From Aquirufa rosea (GTDB taxonomy: Bacteria > Bacteroidota > Bacteroidia > Cytophagales > Spirosomataceae): a DNA stretch of 64,000 nt. The translations under genes and the position numbers were made by a program. Numbering within the stretch: the stretch's first letter is position 1; the number at the start of each line of letters is the position of its first letter. Location: assembly GCF_004118285.1 (NCBI RefSeq), contig NZ_SDHY01000001.1:434001-498000 (forward strand). The letters run 5' to 3'. The notes beneath the pieces were generated by a model that was given only the letters and a program-made list of their open reading frames with translations, was not told the origin of the DNA and did no database searches. This document shows positions 1 to 9,177 of the stretch, piece after piece.

Positions 1-400
1 AATCTTTTCCTTGGTATTTGATTACTCCCATATTCATCAAAGCTGAATACACTTTCTTGTCCTCGATCAATTTCTCTGCATCTTTAGCGGTTGAACCTTT
101 TTTACCGTCCTTCGTATCCAACTTTACCGCTTCATTGATGTATTCAATTGCCTTGAAAGCTGCATCTGCGTCCGTTAAAGCAAATGTCGAATCAGGGAAT
201 GAAGCTAAGTCGATGTAAGCCACTGCACGGTTTAACCATGATTTAGCCTTAGTAGGAGCTTTCTTTGCCTCTTCGTCTGACTTTTTAACGGCATCCGCGA
301 TTGATTTTTTCTGAGCCTCTACCAAAGCTTTGTCCGCTTGAGCAAAGGTCGTACCCGCGGCCATTGCCACAGTGAACAGGGTTAAAACTAGTTTTTTCAT
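1..400 (-). CDS. Secreted TPR-like protein, C-terminus beyond the window
   Basis: The reading frame starts at the ATG at 400 and is still open at base 1, so only the first 133 residues are visible. Residues 1 to about 20 form a signal peptide (MKKLVL..., ending TTFAQ), so the product should be exported. The following stretch is Lys/Ala-rich and helical. It contains a segment like a tetratricopeptide helix pair (KAKSWLNRAVAYIDLA) and a second helix later (AFKAIEYINEAVKLD). In Bacteroidota such proteins are usually periplasmic or outer-membrane-associated scaffolds, but I assign no specific function. It lies 53 bases downstream of gyrA on the same strand, with a weak terminator-like hairpin between them. 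The product is inferred from composition and the TPR-like pattern only. Confidence 0.7.
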   Translation of the reverse strand, partial: MKKLVLTLFTVAMAAGTTFAQADKALVEAQKKSIADAVKKSDEEAKKAPTKAKSWLNRAVAYIDLASFPDSTFALTDADAAFKAIEYINEAVKLDTKDGKKGSTAKDAEKLIEDKKVYSALMNMGVIKYQGKD

Positions 401-413
401 GTGATTATTAAAT

Positions 414-441
414 TAAAAAATAGCCCGAATTTCACCCCGGG
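414..441 (-). terminator. Weak terminator-like hairpin after gyrA
   Basis: Read on the minus strand, CCCG and CGGG (441-438 and 427-424) can form a short GC stem around a 10-base loop, followed by a run of six T residues (420-415). The stem is only four pairs long, so partial read-through from gyrA into the downstream gene is likely. Confidence 0.35.
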
Positions 442-453
442 ACGATAAAATTA

Positions 454-3033
454 TTATTCTTCTGTTAAAGTTTCATCTTCTGTACCAAAATCCTCCCCTT
501 CTTTACCTGCTTCTGAAGCGTTTTCGGTGTTCTCTACGATAGGAATAATTCCCTCTACAGCATCCGTCTCTTCTAATTCAGGCTCTTTATCAATTTTAGT
601 AACTGAAGAAATTTCGTCAGATTCGTTTTTCAAACGTATCAACTTCACTCCTTGTGTATTTCTTCCCATCACCCTCAATTCAGCCACACTGGTACGAATC
701 AAAATACCTGCTTTCGTAATGATCATCAAATCATTATTATCATTCACCTCTTTGATAGCTACCAAGTTACCCGTCTTTTCAGTGATATTTAAGGCCTTAA
801 CCCCTTTGCCACCACGGTTGGTCAATCGGTAATCCTCTACCTCCGAACGCTTACCAAATCCTTTTTCTGATACAACTAATAACTGTTGAACTTCTGGATC
901 CGATACACAAACCATACCAATCACTTTCTCTTCCGCATTTTCCTCATCAATCCAAATACCTTTCACACCTGCAGCAGATCGACCCATCGGACGAACACGC
1001 GTTTCCTCGAATCGAACTGAACGACCGGTATTAGTAGCAATCACAATTTGGTTATTTCCATTGGTCAAGGCCACATCTAATAAACGGTCTCCTTCTCGGA
1101 TGGTGATGGCAATGATTCCATTTTGACGAGGACGAGAATAAGCCTCTAGGCTCGTTTTCTTGATGGTACCATCTTCTGTGCACATGACAATAAAATTATT
1201 GTCCACATAGTCTGGATCCGTGATCGACTTCACATTGATCACGGCACGGATGCTATCCCCGTTTTCAATATTCATCAAATTCTGAATTGGACGTCCTTTA
1301 GATACCTTAGAACCTTCAGGAACAGCATATACTCTTAACCAGAAGCATTTACCTCTTTCTGTGAAGAATAGCAACCAGTTATGCATGGTGGCTGTAAATA
1401 GGTGTTCTGTGTAATCATCATCCTTCGTTGCCACCGCTCTGGAACCTACTCCTCCCCTTGTCTGGGCTCTGTATTCAGTAATTGGAGTACGCTTGATATA
1501 ACCCTGAGCTGAAACGGTAATTAACATTTCCTCATCAGCAATCATATCCTCTACCGAGAACTCATCATCAGTCATATTGATTTGCGTTCTACGCTCATCT
1601 CCATAACGTGACTTCATCTCAGCCAATTCATCTTTGATGATTTGTAATTGACGCTCTGGTTTAGCCAAAATATCTTCCAAATCATCAATCAACTTCATAA
1701 TCTCAGCATACTCATTCATGATTTTCTCACGCTCCATACCTGTAAGACGCTGTAAACGCATCTCCAATATGGCCTTCGCTTGAATCTCAGACAAGTTAAA
1801 AGTGCTCATCAAGCCCTCTTGTGCCGAACTAGGATCCTTGGACTCACGAATCAATTTAATCACTGCATCTAAATTATCTAATGCAATGATGAAACCTTCT
1901 AATATATGTGCCCTTTTACGAGCTTCACGTAAATCGTATTGTGTTCTACGAACAATAATTTCATTTCTATGCTCTACAAAATGATGGATCAAATCCTTCA
2001 AATTAAGCATCATGGGGCGGCCTTTCACCAAAGCCACATTGTTCACACTGAAGGAGGATTGAAGAGCAGTATGCTTGTAAAGATTGTTCAATACTACATT
2101 GGCTACCGCATCCCTTTTCAAATCAAACACGATGCGCATACCTTGACGGTCTGATTCATCACGAATCTCTGAAATACCCTCAATTTTCTTATCATTCACT
2201 AAATCAGCACATTGCTTAATCAAGGATGCCTTATTTACCATATAAGGAATCTCAGAAACTATGATTTGCTCCTTACCTGATTTAGATGTTTCAAATGTAG
2301 CATTTCCACGAACTACAATACGACCACGACCGGTTTCAAAGGCATTCTTTATACCCTGTACCCCATATATGGTTCCTCCGGTTGGAAAATCTGGCGCCTT
2401 GATGTATTGCATCAACTCGCCAATAGTAATATCACGGTTATCTATATAAGCCGAAATGCCATCTACTACTTCAGATAAATTATGGGGAGCCATGTTGGTA
2501 GCCATACCTACTGCAATACCCGAAGTTCCATTCAATAATAAATTGGGAATCTTAGACGGTAAAACGGTTGGCTCCTCCAAAGAGTCGTCGAAATTCGGCT
2601 GAAAATCAACCGTTTCTTTGTTTAAATCCGACAACATTTCGTCAGCTATTCGCTTCAATCTCGCCTCCGTATAACGCATGGCAGCTGGAGAATCTCCATC
2701 CACCGAACCAAAGTTACCCTGGCCATCAACCAATGGATAACGCAAGGACCAATCTTGTGCCATACGAACCATGGTATCATATACTGATGAATCACCGTGT
2801 GGGTGATACTTTCCTAGTACCTCCCCGACAATACGAGCCGATTTTTTATATGCCTTATTATAACTTACTCCCAACTCCTCCATTCCAAACAACACTCGCC
2901 TATGCACTGGCTTTAATCCATCTCGCACATCTGGCAAGGCACGAGACACAATTACTGACATTGAATAATCAATGTAGGCCCCTCTCATTTCATCTTCAAT
3001 GTTGATCGGGATAATATTGGTTGATACTGACAT
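454..3033 (-). CDS. gyrA: DNA gyrase subunit A
   Basis: This is the cleavage-reunion subunit of the type IIA topoisomerase that introduces negative supercoils, working as A2B2 with GyrB. The 859-residue length is typical. The N-terminal winged-helix/tower region carries the catalytic tyrosine at Y121 in [10 protein letters not shown]. The quinolone-determining region reads [10 protein letters not shown], with Ser82 and Asp86 at the two common resistance positions, so both look wild type. The C-terminal beta-pinwheel has a GyrA-box-like NRGGKG near residue 738, which separates gyrase from topoisomerase IV ParC. The protein ends in an acidic tail rich in Glu and Asp, as is common in this phylum. 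gyrB is not in the window. The start is the ATG at 3033, giving [16 protein letters not shown]. Confidence 0.97.
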   Translation of the reverse strand: MSVSTNIIPINIEDEMRGAYIDYSMSVIVSRALPDVRDGLKPVHRRVLFGMEELGVSYNKAYKKSARIVGEVLGKYHPHGDSSVYDTMVRMAQDWSLRYPLVDGQGNFGSVDGDSPAAMRYTEARLKRIADEMLSDLNKETVDFQPNFDDSLEEPTVLPSKIPNLLLNGTSGIAVGMATNMAPHNLSEVVDGISAYIDNRDITIGELMQYIKAPDFPTGGTIYGVQGIKNAFETGRGRIVVRGNATFETSKSGKEQIIVSEIPYMVNKASLIKQCADLVNDKKIEGISEIRDESDRQGMRIVFDLKRDAVANVVLNNLYKHTALQSSFSVNNVALVKGRPMMLNLKDLIHHFVEHRNEIIVRRTQYDLREARKRAHILEGFIIALDNLDAVIKLIRESKDPSSAQEGLMSTFNLSEIQAKAILEMRLQRLTGMEREKIMNEYAEIMKLIDDLEDILAKPERQLQIIKDELAEMKSRYGDERRTQINMTDDEFSVEDMIADEEMLITVSAQGYIKRTPITEYRAQTRGGVGSRAVATKDDDYTEHLFTATMHNWLLFFTERGKCFWLRVYAVPEGSKVSKGRPIQNLMNIENGDSIRAVINVKSITDPDYVDNNFIVMCTEDGTIKKTSLEAYSRPRQNGIIAITIREGDRLLDVALTNGNNQIVIATNTGRSVRFEETRVRPMGRSAAGVKGIWIDEENAEEKVIGMVCVSDPEVQQLLVVSEKGFGKRSEVEDYRLTNRGGKGVKALNITEKTGNLVAIKEVNDNNDLMIITKAGILIRTSVAELRVMGRNTQGVKLIRLKNESDEISSVTKIDKEPELEETDAVEGIIPIVENTENASEAGKEGEDFGTEDETLTEE

Positions 3034-3474
3034 AAATTATAGTTTGATACACTGAAATATCTCATTCCTTTACACAAAAAATTTAGCGGAAATGAGAGAT
3101 TTTCATTAACTACAAATATCATTAATTATGCCAATTTTTCCAAGATAAATCACCACAAATTGCCAATAAAAATGTTTGGGGAAATTACCTTTAGAAAGGC
3201 ATTATTTTTTGGAAGTCTGAAGAAATTTCATAGTCAAATTAGTGCTACCAAACTGGCTTAGCAATTCCCAGATTTAAAACCAAGAAAAATGGGGATTTTT
3301 ATATCTAATTTCATGTTATCTGGACAATTAGCTTAAACAATAATCGTTTTTCACATGTGCTATTTTGACTAAAACCTAGAAAAATTCAGCAATAACCCTC
3401 AATCAAATCGCAAATTCGACTGAGGCCTAAGAATATTTAAGCTTTGTCATTAACTTTATGCATTACTTCTACTT
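3034..3474. other. Divergent intergenic region between gyrA and the phosphatase gene
   Basis: This AT-rich stretch must contain the promoters of both divergent genes. I see no full TAnnTTTG element on either strand. TAACTTTA at about 3451 on the plus strand is the nearest match for the phosphatase. No ORF, repeat or convincing RNA structure stands out. Confidence 0.5.
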
Positions 3475-5250
3475 ATGATTTTTCTTAAATTAAGTTATAT
3501 TTCCCAATCTAGACTGACAGGATTGTTTTCTCTGGTCATTTTATGGACTCTGTCAACTAATACTTGGGCTCAAAAAATCATTCGCGCACCTTACATTCAA
3601 TTAGCCAAATCCAATTCCGTTTTAATTCGATACAGAACTGATCAAGCCACATTATCCGAAATAAGTATTAGTACCGATGGTAAGACCTTCAATCCATCCA
3701 TTAAAAGCACCAACAAGGTAAGTGAGCACACCGTAGCTGTTTCCTCTCTCCAAGCCAATACCAAGTATTATTACCGCATCCACATCAATGACCAAGTGGC
3801 CTTAGGGGATAGCTCCTATTTTTTTAAAACGGCACCCACTGTAGGCTCAAAAGATAAAATTTCAATTTTCTCTGTGGGTGATATGGCGGCAGGTGAAACC
3901 CAAAGGAAAATATATAATGCCTATGTAAATCGACAAAAATCGAATTATACCAACCTATTCATTACTATGGGAGATAATATCTATTGTGGTGGTAGTGATG
4001 GCTGTTGGCAAGAAGACTTTTTTAACCCTTATCACGCTGGTCCTCTGCTCCGCCAGACCGCTTTATTCCCTTCCACGGGTAATCATGATTACGATAATCA
4101 AGCATTTCCATATCAGCAAGATGATTCCAATATGGCTTATTATCAAAACTTCACCTTACCTAGTCAAGGTGAATTAGGGGGCATTCCTTCCAATTCTGAG
4201 GCTTATTACTCGTATGATTACGGCAATGTTCACTTGGTTGTTTTGGACTCTTATGCATGGGGAAAGGATAATTTTAGAATATTTGACCAAGAAAATAACA
4301 TTCAATTAAATTGGCTGAAAGAAGATTTAAAAGCCACCAAGCAAGATTGGAAAATCATTTATTTCCATTTTCCTGTCTATACCAAAGGCACTTATGATTC
4401 AGATGTCAGTGGGGAAATCATCAAACTTCGAGATTACCTAACTCGTGTTTTTGACGAATACGGCGTTGATTTAGTGATGTCTGGCCATAGTCACGTATAT
4501 GAAAGATCTAGGCCTTTACGAGAGCAATATGGCCTATCTAGCGAGTTTAGCCCAGAGAAAAATTGGCCTTTCAATTCTTCTGGCCGATACGATGGCAGCG
4601 ATAAATCCTGTGCTTATGTGTTTCAAAACGTTGAACCTAAGAAAAAAGGCACGACTTATGTAGTCAATGGTTGTGGTGGACAAACTGCCGCACATCGTTT
4701 CAACTGGCCCCATCCTGTCATGGAATATTCCTTGGATAAACGCGGTGGCTCTATGGCCATCGATATAGAAGATAATCGCTTGGATGCCAAGTTTATTGAC
4801 GAGGAAGGTGAAGTTTTAGACCAATTCACCATTTTTAAAGAAGTCAATAAAATCACCAAAAAGACCATCAATGCCTATGATCCGATTGAATTAAAAGCCT
4901 CCTGGCCAGGCCCGGCCAACTCTTACGTTTGGTCAAGTGGTGAAAAATCACAAAAAATCAACCTAAGGCCCTTAAAAACAAGCACTTATACTGTTACTGA
5001 TACTCAGAAATGCTTACAAGACAGCTTTGAAATTACTGTCAATCCTCCACTAGGAACCACCAAATGGGAAGAATTAATCCATCAGCCTTTTGAGTCCCTG
5101 GAAATATATGATTTATTAGGTCGTACTTGGAAATCCATCCAAAAAGAAGGCTTTATAGATCAAAGCGTCATGGATGGACTCCCGACAGGGCAATATATTT
5201 TGGAATACCGTCTGAAAGGCAAAAGCTACACTTTGAAGCTGATACATTAA
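3475..5250 (+). CDS. Secreted purple-acid-phosphatase-like metallophosphoesterase with T9SS sorting domain
   Basis: This is a predicted extracellular or cell-surface phosphatase of the calcineurin-like metallophosphoesterase superfamily. Residues 1 to about 32 form a signal peptide. Residues 35-120 resemble the fibronectin-like N-terminal domain of purple acid phosphatases. The catalytic domain shows the expected metal-binding blocks in order: GDMA near 136, GDNIY at 166-170, GNHD at 202-205, a HFP block near 300 and GHSHVYE near 340. The last 70 residues (IYDLLGRTWKS ... LPTGQYILEY) are a typical type IX secretion C-terminal sorting domain, so the protein should cross the outer membrane by T9SS. 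Its stop codon overlaps the stop of the convergent LacI-type regulator by four bases. The substrate is unknown; a role in scavenging organic phosphate is inferred. Confidence 0.88.
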   Translation: MIFLKLSYISQSRLTGLFSLVILWTLSTNTWAQKIIRAPYIQLAKSNSVLIRYRTDQATLSEISISTDGKTFNPSIKSTNKVSEHTVAVSSLQANTKYYYRIHINDQVALGDSSYFFKTAPTVGSKDKISIFSVGDMAAGETQRKIYNAYVNRQKSNYTNLFITMGDNIYCGGSDGCWQEDFFNPYHAGPLLRQTALFPSTGNHDYDNQAFPYQQDDSNMAYYQNFTLPSQGELGGIPSNSEAYYSYDYGNVHLVVLDSYAWGKDNFRIFDQENNIQLNWLKEDLKATKQDWKIIYFHFPVYTKGTYDSDVSGEIIKLRDYLTRVFDEYGVDLVMSGHSHVYERSRPLREQYGLSSEFSPEKNWPFNSSGRYDGSDKSCAYVFQNVEPKKKGTTYVVNGCGGQTAAHRFNWPHPVMEYSLDKRGGSMAIDIEDNRLDAKFIDEEGEVLDQFTIFKEVNKITKKTINAYDPIELKASWPGPANSYVWSSGEKSQKINLRPLKTSTYTVTDTQKCLQDSFEITVNPPLGTTKWEELIHQPFESLEIYDLLGRTWKSIQKEGFIDQSVMDGLPTGQYILEYRLKGKSYTLKLIH

Positions 5251-6269
5251 TAAAGATGGGTAGAAGATTCCCTGATTATCAATTGAGTCTTTAATACCTC
5301 TATTTTAGGAATGGCCTCTCCTGTCTTTTGTTCTATTTGCGCCAAAAGTAATTCTACAGCTATTCTTCCTATTTCATCTAAAGGTTGAGAAACCGAGGTA
5401 ATGGTAGGAGAAATTACTTGACAAATAGGCTCATTGTTGAAACTCACTATTTTTACATCTTCAGGAACCTTTATTTTTAATTCTTTAAGTGCCGTCAAAA
5501 CCCCAATGGCTAGTCGATCGGAAACCACCAAGATCCCATCAGGCCTTTGCTCCTGTTGCATCAATAAATGTGTCTGAGAGCGAGCCGTGTCTTGATAATA
5601 ATCGGAATGAAGAATTAAACTTGGATCAACAGGTAATCCGGCTTCTTCTAAAGCATGAATATACCCAATTCTACGCTGGTTACTCACTGAAACATTCTTA
5701 GGACCAGCCAAAAACGCAATTCTCTTGCAGCCGTTTTCAATGAGGTGTTTCACCGCCTCATAGGCAGATTGCTCATTATCTACCATGACTTTGGACGCCT
5801 CAATGTCTTCACAATTTCGATCAAAAAATACCAATGGGATCCCTCTTCTTTGCAACCTGGTCAAATGCTCAAAATTACTAGTTTCCCGGGAAAGAGAAAT
5901 AATTATACCATCCACTTGCCCCCTGGATAAGTTTTGGATATTGGTTAATTCCCGTTCATATGATTCCTGTGTTTGAGTAATCAATAAACTATAACCTGCC
6001 TTGACAGCTGCTTCTTCTATATGTTTAATAACAGTTGAGAAGAAATAATAACCTAAATCAGGCACAATGATACCCAGGGTCTTGGTTTTACTTTTAACCA
6101 GACTGGTCGCTAGCAAATTAGGCTGATAATCCCACTCTTTGGCTAAATCGAGGACCAATTTTTTAGTATCAGGATGAATGTCTGGCAAGTCCCTTAAGGC
6201 CCTTGAAACGGTCGCAACAGAAACATTCAACTGCTTGGCAATATCCTTGATTGTTACTTGATGACGCAT
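5247..6269 (-). CDS. LacI-family transcriptional regulator
   Basis: This 340-residue protein begins with the classical LacI helix-turn-helix (TIKDIAKQLNVSVATVSRAL, residues 6-25) and the hinge region ending YQPN. The rest is a periplasmic-binding-protein-like sensor domain (TLGIIVPDLGYYFFSTVI; GRIAVELLLAQIE near the end). Regulators of this family usually bind a sugar and act as repressors or catabolite-type activators. No sugar catabolic operon adjoins it, so the effector and targets are unknown. The upstream neighbour on the same strand is folB, 39 bases away, and a near-match to the -7 element (TAGATTTTG) lies in that gap. It converges on the phosphatase gene with a four-base overlap. Confidence 0.9.
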   Translation of the reverse strand: MRHQVTIKDIAKQLNVSVATVSRALRDLPDIHPDTKKLVLDLAKEWDYQPNLLATSLVKSKTKTLGIIVPDLGYYFFSTVIKHIEEAAVKAGYSLLITQTQESYERELTNIQNLSRGQVDGIIISLSRETSNFEHLTRLQRRGIPLVFFDRNCEDIEASKVMVDNEQSAYEAVKHLIENGCKRIAFLAGPKNVSVSNQRRIGYIHALEEAGLPVDPSLILHSDYYQDTARSQTHLLMQQEQRPDGILVVSDRLAIGVLTALKELKIKVPEDVKIVSFNNEPICQVISPTITSVSQPLDEIGRIAVELLLAQIEQKTGEAIPKIEVLKTQLIIRESSTHLY

Positions 6270-6308
6270 TTCGTAATGAAGTTTGTATGGTATTTATAAA
6301 CCCAAAAT

Positions 6309-6671
6309 CTATTCCAATGTTTTAGTCCAAATAATGCAAGAATCTCCTTTAGACAAGCCCAAAGGGGGATTTTCTTTTTTTAAACTAATTTCCAATGTTT
6401 TTATTCGAGGCCATTGTATAGTCAATTGCTTGCCTATTTTTTCAACGATTGTTTCCAATAAATCTACGGGCTCATTCATGATTTGTCGACAAATCTGATA
6501 AACCTGACTATAATCCACTGTCTGACTCAAATCATCGCCCAAGGTTGAAGGAGTCAATAATCCAATTTGAATATCTAACTCATACCAGCTTCCCAAAATT
6601 CTTTCTTCCGGAAAATATCCGTGGTAAGCATACATCCTTAAGCCTTTCCAAGCCACATGGTACAAATCCAT
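6309..6671 (-). CDS. folB: Dihydroneopterin aldolase
   Basis: FolB converts 7,8-dihydroneopterin to 6-hydroxymethyl-7,8-dihydropterin and glycolaldehyde in tetrahydrofolate synthesis. At 120 residues it has the family size. It shows the diagnostic YAYHGYFPEER block (residues 14-24) with the conserved Glu pair, the VDYSQVY segment near 52-58, the LLETIVEKIG helix near 71-80, and the Lys-containing SLKKENPP near 96-103 that supplies the catalytic lysine. It starts one base after the stop of the DivIVA-like gene, so the two are almost certainly co-transcribed. No other folate gene is nearby, which is common in Bacteroidota. Confidence 0.92.
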   Translation of the reverse strand: MDLYHVAWKGLRMYAYHGYFPEERILGSWYELDIQIGLLTPSTLGDDLSQTVDYSQVYQICRQIMNEPVDLLETIVEKIGKQLTIQWPRIKTLEISLKKENPPLGLSKGDSCIIWTKTLE

Positions 6672-6672
6672 A

Positions 6673-7572
6673 CTAATTAATCTCGCTTATTTTCCCTTGA
6701 GGTCCAGACGATTTAGCGTATGCCTCCAAGACCTTATTCAAAGTGGGCAAACTGTCATCTGGGGTTAAAGAACTCGGGTTTAAAGCTTTTTTCTTAGGTT
6801 TTGTTTTATTCGCAGTAATAGGCTTAAGAGCCTGATCAGCTTGATTTACTTTGGGTTTCCTGCCTCTCTTCACTGGCGCAGCATCTGCGGTTTTGGGCAA
6901 AGATTTTGCCTTAGGCCTTCCTGGCTTGGCTTTGGCAATTTTTAACGGGCTTTTCTTAGCAGTTTTTTTTGCTTTATTAGGCTGAATGGAAACTGCTTTT
7001 GGAGCCTTCCTCGATGTAGTAGCTTTTACTTCAATCTGATTTACCTGAGGCAAACTTTCTTGAGAAACTGACCAATTTTTAATTTGTAATAGCGTCTTCT
7101 CGGATATCCCCATTAATTGTTCGGCTATCTCTTTTTGCGCCTCTTGAAGTCCCAATAAAATCCGCTCTTGTTCCTTGATAGCTTGATGAGTTTGTAAAGA
7201 AATTTGCTTGGCCTCCCCTTCAGCCAAAAGTCTTATTTTGGCAGCTTCCTTTTCAGCGGTTTCTATGATACTTTTTGAATCATTCTTCACCTTTTCTAAA
7301 GCAATGGCAGCATCTTTCTCCGCTTTTTGTTTCCAATTTATCTGTGCTTCTTCAGCTAACTGGACTGCTTTCAACATCGATGATTCAGCTTCTCTCAATC
7401 GATTTAACTCTTTTTCCAATTCCGCGATCCTAGTCTCCAAGCGCTCCCTACTTCGTTGATTGGATTGATGGTATTCCTCTAATCGAAATAAATAATCTTG
7501 GACATCAGCCACATCATATCCACGGAAGGATTTAGAAAAAGATGCTTCAGGTAGTTGGTATATATGCTCCAT
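6673..7572 (-). CDS. DivIVA-like coiled-coil protein with basic AT-hook-like tail
   Basis: Residues 10-35 (SFSKSFRGYDVADVQDYLFR) match the N-terminal DivIVA membrane-curvature domain, with its F-x-GYD and a following V-x-x-YL pattern. Residues about 36-165 are a long charged coiled coil rich in Glu, Lys and Ala, including a stretch like V-ATPase E subunits (EKEAAKIRLLAEGEAKQ). The last ~110 residues are strongly basic, Pro/Ala/Lys-rich and low in complexity. They contain AT-hook-like cores (PGRPK and RGRKPK) suggestive of minor-groove DNA binding. A link between membrane or pole and nucleoid is my inference. It lies immediately upstream of folB and 24 bases downstream of the WD40 gene. I know no characterised homologue with this exact layout. 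Confidence 0.7.
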   Translation of the reverse strand: MEHIYQLPEASFSKSFRGYDVADVQDYLFRLEEYHQSNQRSRERLETRIAELEKELNRLREAESSMLKAVQLAEEAQINWKQKAEKDAAIALEKVKNDSKSIIETAEKEAAKIRLLAEGEAKQISLQTHQAIKEQERILLGLQEAQKEIAEQLMGISEKTLLQIKNWSVSQESLPQVNQIEVKATTSRKAPKAVSIQPNKAKKTAKKSPLKIAKAKPGRPKAKSLPKTADAAPVKRGRKPKVNQADQALKPITANKTKPKKKALNPSSLTPDDSLPTLNKVLEAYAKSSGPQGKISEIN

Positions 7573-7596
7573 AATCTGCTAAAATAGAAAAAATCT

Positions 7597-8496
7597 TTAA
7601 TGAATTTTCCAAACGGAAATATTTTTATCATCTGAGGCTGAGACTAATTGATCTTCAAATGGAGTCCAAATTAGTTTATTAACCGAATTTTTATGACCCC
7701 CATATCTCGCCGCATCAATCACTTTCAAAAGCGTCAAGTCTGCCGCATTCCAAATTTTAATGGTTTTATCCATACTAGCCGTAGCAAACAAATCTTTATT
7801 GGGATGAAAATCAATATCATGGATGGCATACATGTGCGCAATCACTTCAGATTTAGCAATTTGTCCAGTAGATTGGCTTGGTAAATCCCACTTTTTAATT
7901 CGAGCATCTTTTCCTACGGAAAGAATTTCTTGACCAGGTTCCCAAAAGTGCAATGAAAAAACACTTCCCTCATGGGCTTTCCAAGCATATTCTAGTTCAA
8001 AAGCTTGATTAAACACCCGTATAAAACCATCACTGTAGCCGGCAGCAATTTTATTTTGGGGCAATAACACCAAAGTCCTAACACTTTTATCACTTGATTT
8101 AATGTGTTTAACAATTTGTCGAGAAGCTTCATCAATTACCGTTATTAATCCATCCTGATGCGCTACCCATAATTGTCCATTGGTAAACAATAAATCGTAA
8201 ATGGAAATTTTACCTAGGCCTATCGAAAAGATTCTCTCCTGATTAGATAGTTGAATCCCATGTATGCCATCGTAATTCTGAGCTACCCATAGGACACCAT
8301 GCTGATCTCGCTTCATAGCATAAATAGATCCATTGATTTGCGCCACCACCTTACCCACATCTGGTTTCTGTAAATTCCACTGAACCACCCAACCATCTGA
8401 ACCCGCTGAATAAAACTCGTTGGACTGTTCACCTGAAGCTAAAGCATAGATTGGCCCTCGATGCCCAGAAAAAGTATCTATTCGCTCAATTTGCAT
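7597..8496 (-). CDS. WD40-repeat beta-propeller protein
   Basis: The 299 residues form a single seven-bladed-type WD40 propeller. Repeats have characteristic GH...D...W endings, for example SGHRGPIYALASG at the start, AHEGSVFSLHFW near 175, AIHDIDFHPNKDLFATAS near 225, DKTIKIWNAAD, and GGHKNSVNKLIWTP ... DDKNISVWKIH at the end. There is no signal peptide or membrane segment, so it is probably cytoplasmic. WD40 proteins are interaction scaffolds and the partner cannot be read from the sequence. It is the first gene of a probable WD40/DivIVA-like/folB run on the minus strand and is divergent from the phosphopantetheinyl transferase gene, separated by 54 bases. Confidence 0.85.
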   Translation of the reverse strand: MQIERIDTFSGHRGPIYALASGEQSNEFYSAGSDGWVVQWNLQKPDVGKVVAQINGSIYAMKRDQHGVLWVAQNYDGIHGIQLSNQERIFSIGLGKISIYDLLFTNGQLWVAHQDGLITVIDEASRQIVKHIKSSDKSVRTLVLLPQNKIAAGYSDGFIRVFNQAFELEYAWKAHEGSVFSLHFWEPGQEILSVGKDARIKKWDLPSQSTGQIAKSEVIAHMYAIHDIDFHPNKDLFATASMDKTIKIWNAADLTLLKVIDAARYGGHKNSVNKLIWTPFEDQLVSASDDKNISVWKIH

Positions 8497-8523
8497 GATC
8501 TAATTATTTGATCACAAAAATGC

Positions 8524-8531
8524 TAATTTTG
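8524..8531 (+). promoter_or_regulatory. -7 promoter element of the phosphopantetheinyl transferase gene
   Basis: TAATTTTG matches the Bacteroidota -7 consensus TAnnTTTG and ends 19 bases before the ATG at 8551. A TTTG lies at 8507-8510, 13 bases upstream, which is shorter than the usual 17-23. Confidence 0.55.
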
Positions 8532-8550
8532 CGAGCAAATACGTTCATCC

Positions 8551-9177
8551 ATGCCTCAAATTTTCCCAGGAATAGCGCTAGCTTCGCCCCACGTTAAATG
8601 GATGATGTGGGAAATCAAGGAAAGCACGTCCTTTTTCCAAAACATTCCAGAGAAATGGAAAAAAACGCTTCCACCTGAAAATGCGCATGCACAAAAGCTA
8701 TTGGAATCCCTCGCGGCCCGTTATTGTTTATGGCAACTGGTAAAAGATGTACAAACAGAGCCACTAGAATTGGTCAAAACTGCCAGTCAAAGACCTTATT
8801 TAAAAGATTCTAATTATCATATTAGCATTAGCCACTCCTTTCCATTTGTCTCGGCCTGTATCAGCCTTCATCGACCAATTGGAATAGATTTAGAGAGAAA
8901 AGATCGCAAAATTCAGCACATTGCTCCCAGATTCCTATCTGCCAAAGAATTAGATTGGGCAAGAGAAGATACTCAAAAATTAATAGCTGCCTGGACTGTA
9001 AAAGAAGCCCTTTACAAGGCGCACCAACAAGCTGGATTGGATTTCAAGAATGAAATTAGCTTTGACTTTGAATATCCTGTAAGACAAGGACATGTTTTTA
9101 GGGAAGAAAACACGAGCTATGAAGTCAGGCAAGAAGAATTCCCAAATTTCATAGTCAGCTTAGTCCTCAGAAATTAA
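8551..9177 (+). CDS. 4'-phosphopantetheinyl transferase superfamily protein
   Basis: It is predicted to transfer the phosphopantetheine arm from coenzyme A to a conserved serine of an acyl or peptidyl carrier protein. The 208 residues place it among Sfp/HetI-type enzymes rather than the short AcpS type. It has the two magnesium/CoA blocks: IGIDLE near 110-115 and WTVKEALYKAH near 149-159 (the family's W-x-x-KEA-x-x-K). No carrier protein, PKS or NRPS gene is in the window, so the target may be the fatty-acid ACP. The ORF begins at an ATG placed just after a good -7 element. Its stop overlaps the convergent SirB1-type gene by four bases. Confidence 0.88.
   Translation: MPQIFPGIALASPHVKWMMWEIKESTSFFQNIPEKWKKTLPPENAHAQKLLESLAARYCLWQLVKDVQTEPLELVKTASQRPYLKDSNYHISISHSFPFVSACISLHRPIGIDLERKDRKIQHIAPRFLSAKELDWAREDTQKLIAAWTVKEALYKAHQQAGLDFKNEISFDFEYPVRQGHVFREENTSYEVRQEEFPNFIVSLVLRN

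Noticed and set aside
2568-3005. 145-codon frame antisense to gyrA
   Set aside because: It lies wholly within the strongly conserved gyrA coding sequence. The translation has no domain and is a typical shadow frame.
8551-9177. Phosphopantetheinyl transferase as the sign of an NRPS/PKS cluster
   Set aside because: No condensation, adenylation, ketosynthase or carrier domains are encoded anywhere in the window.
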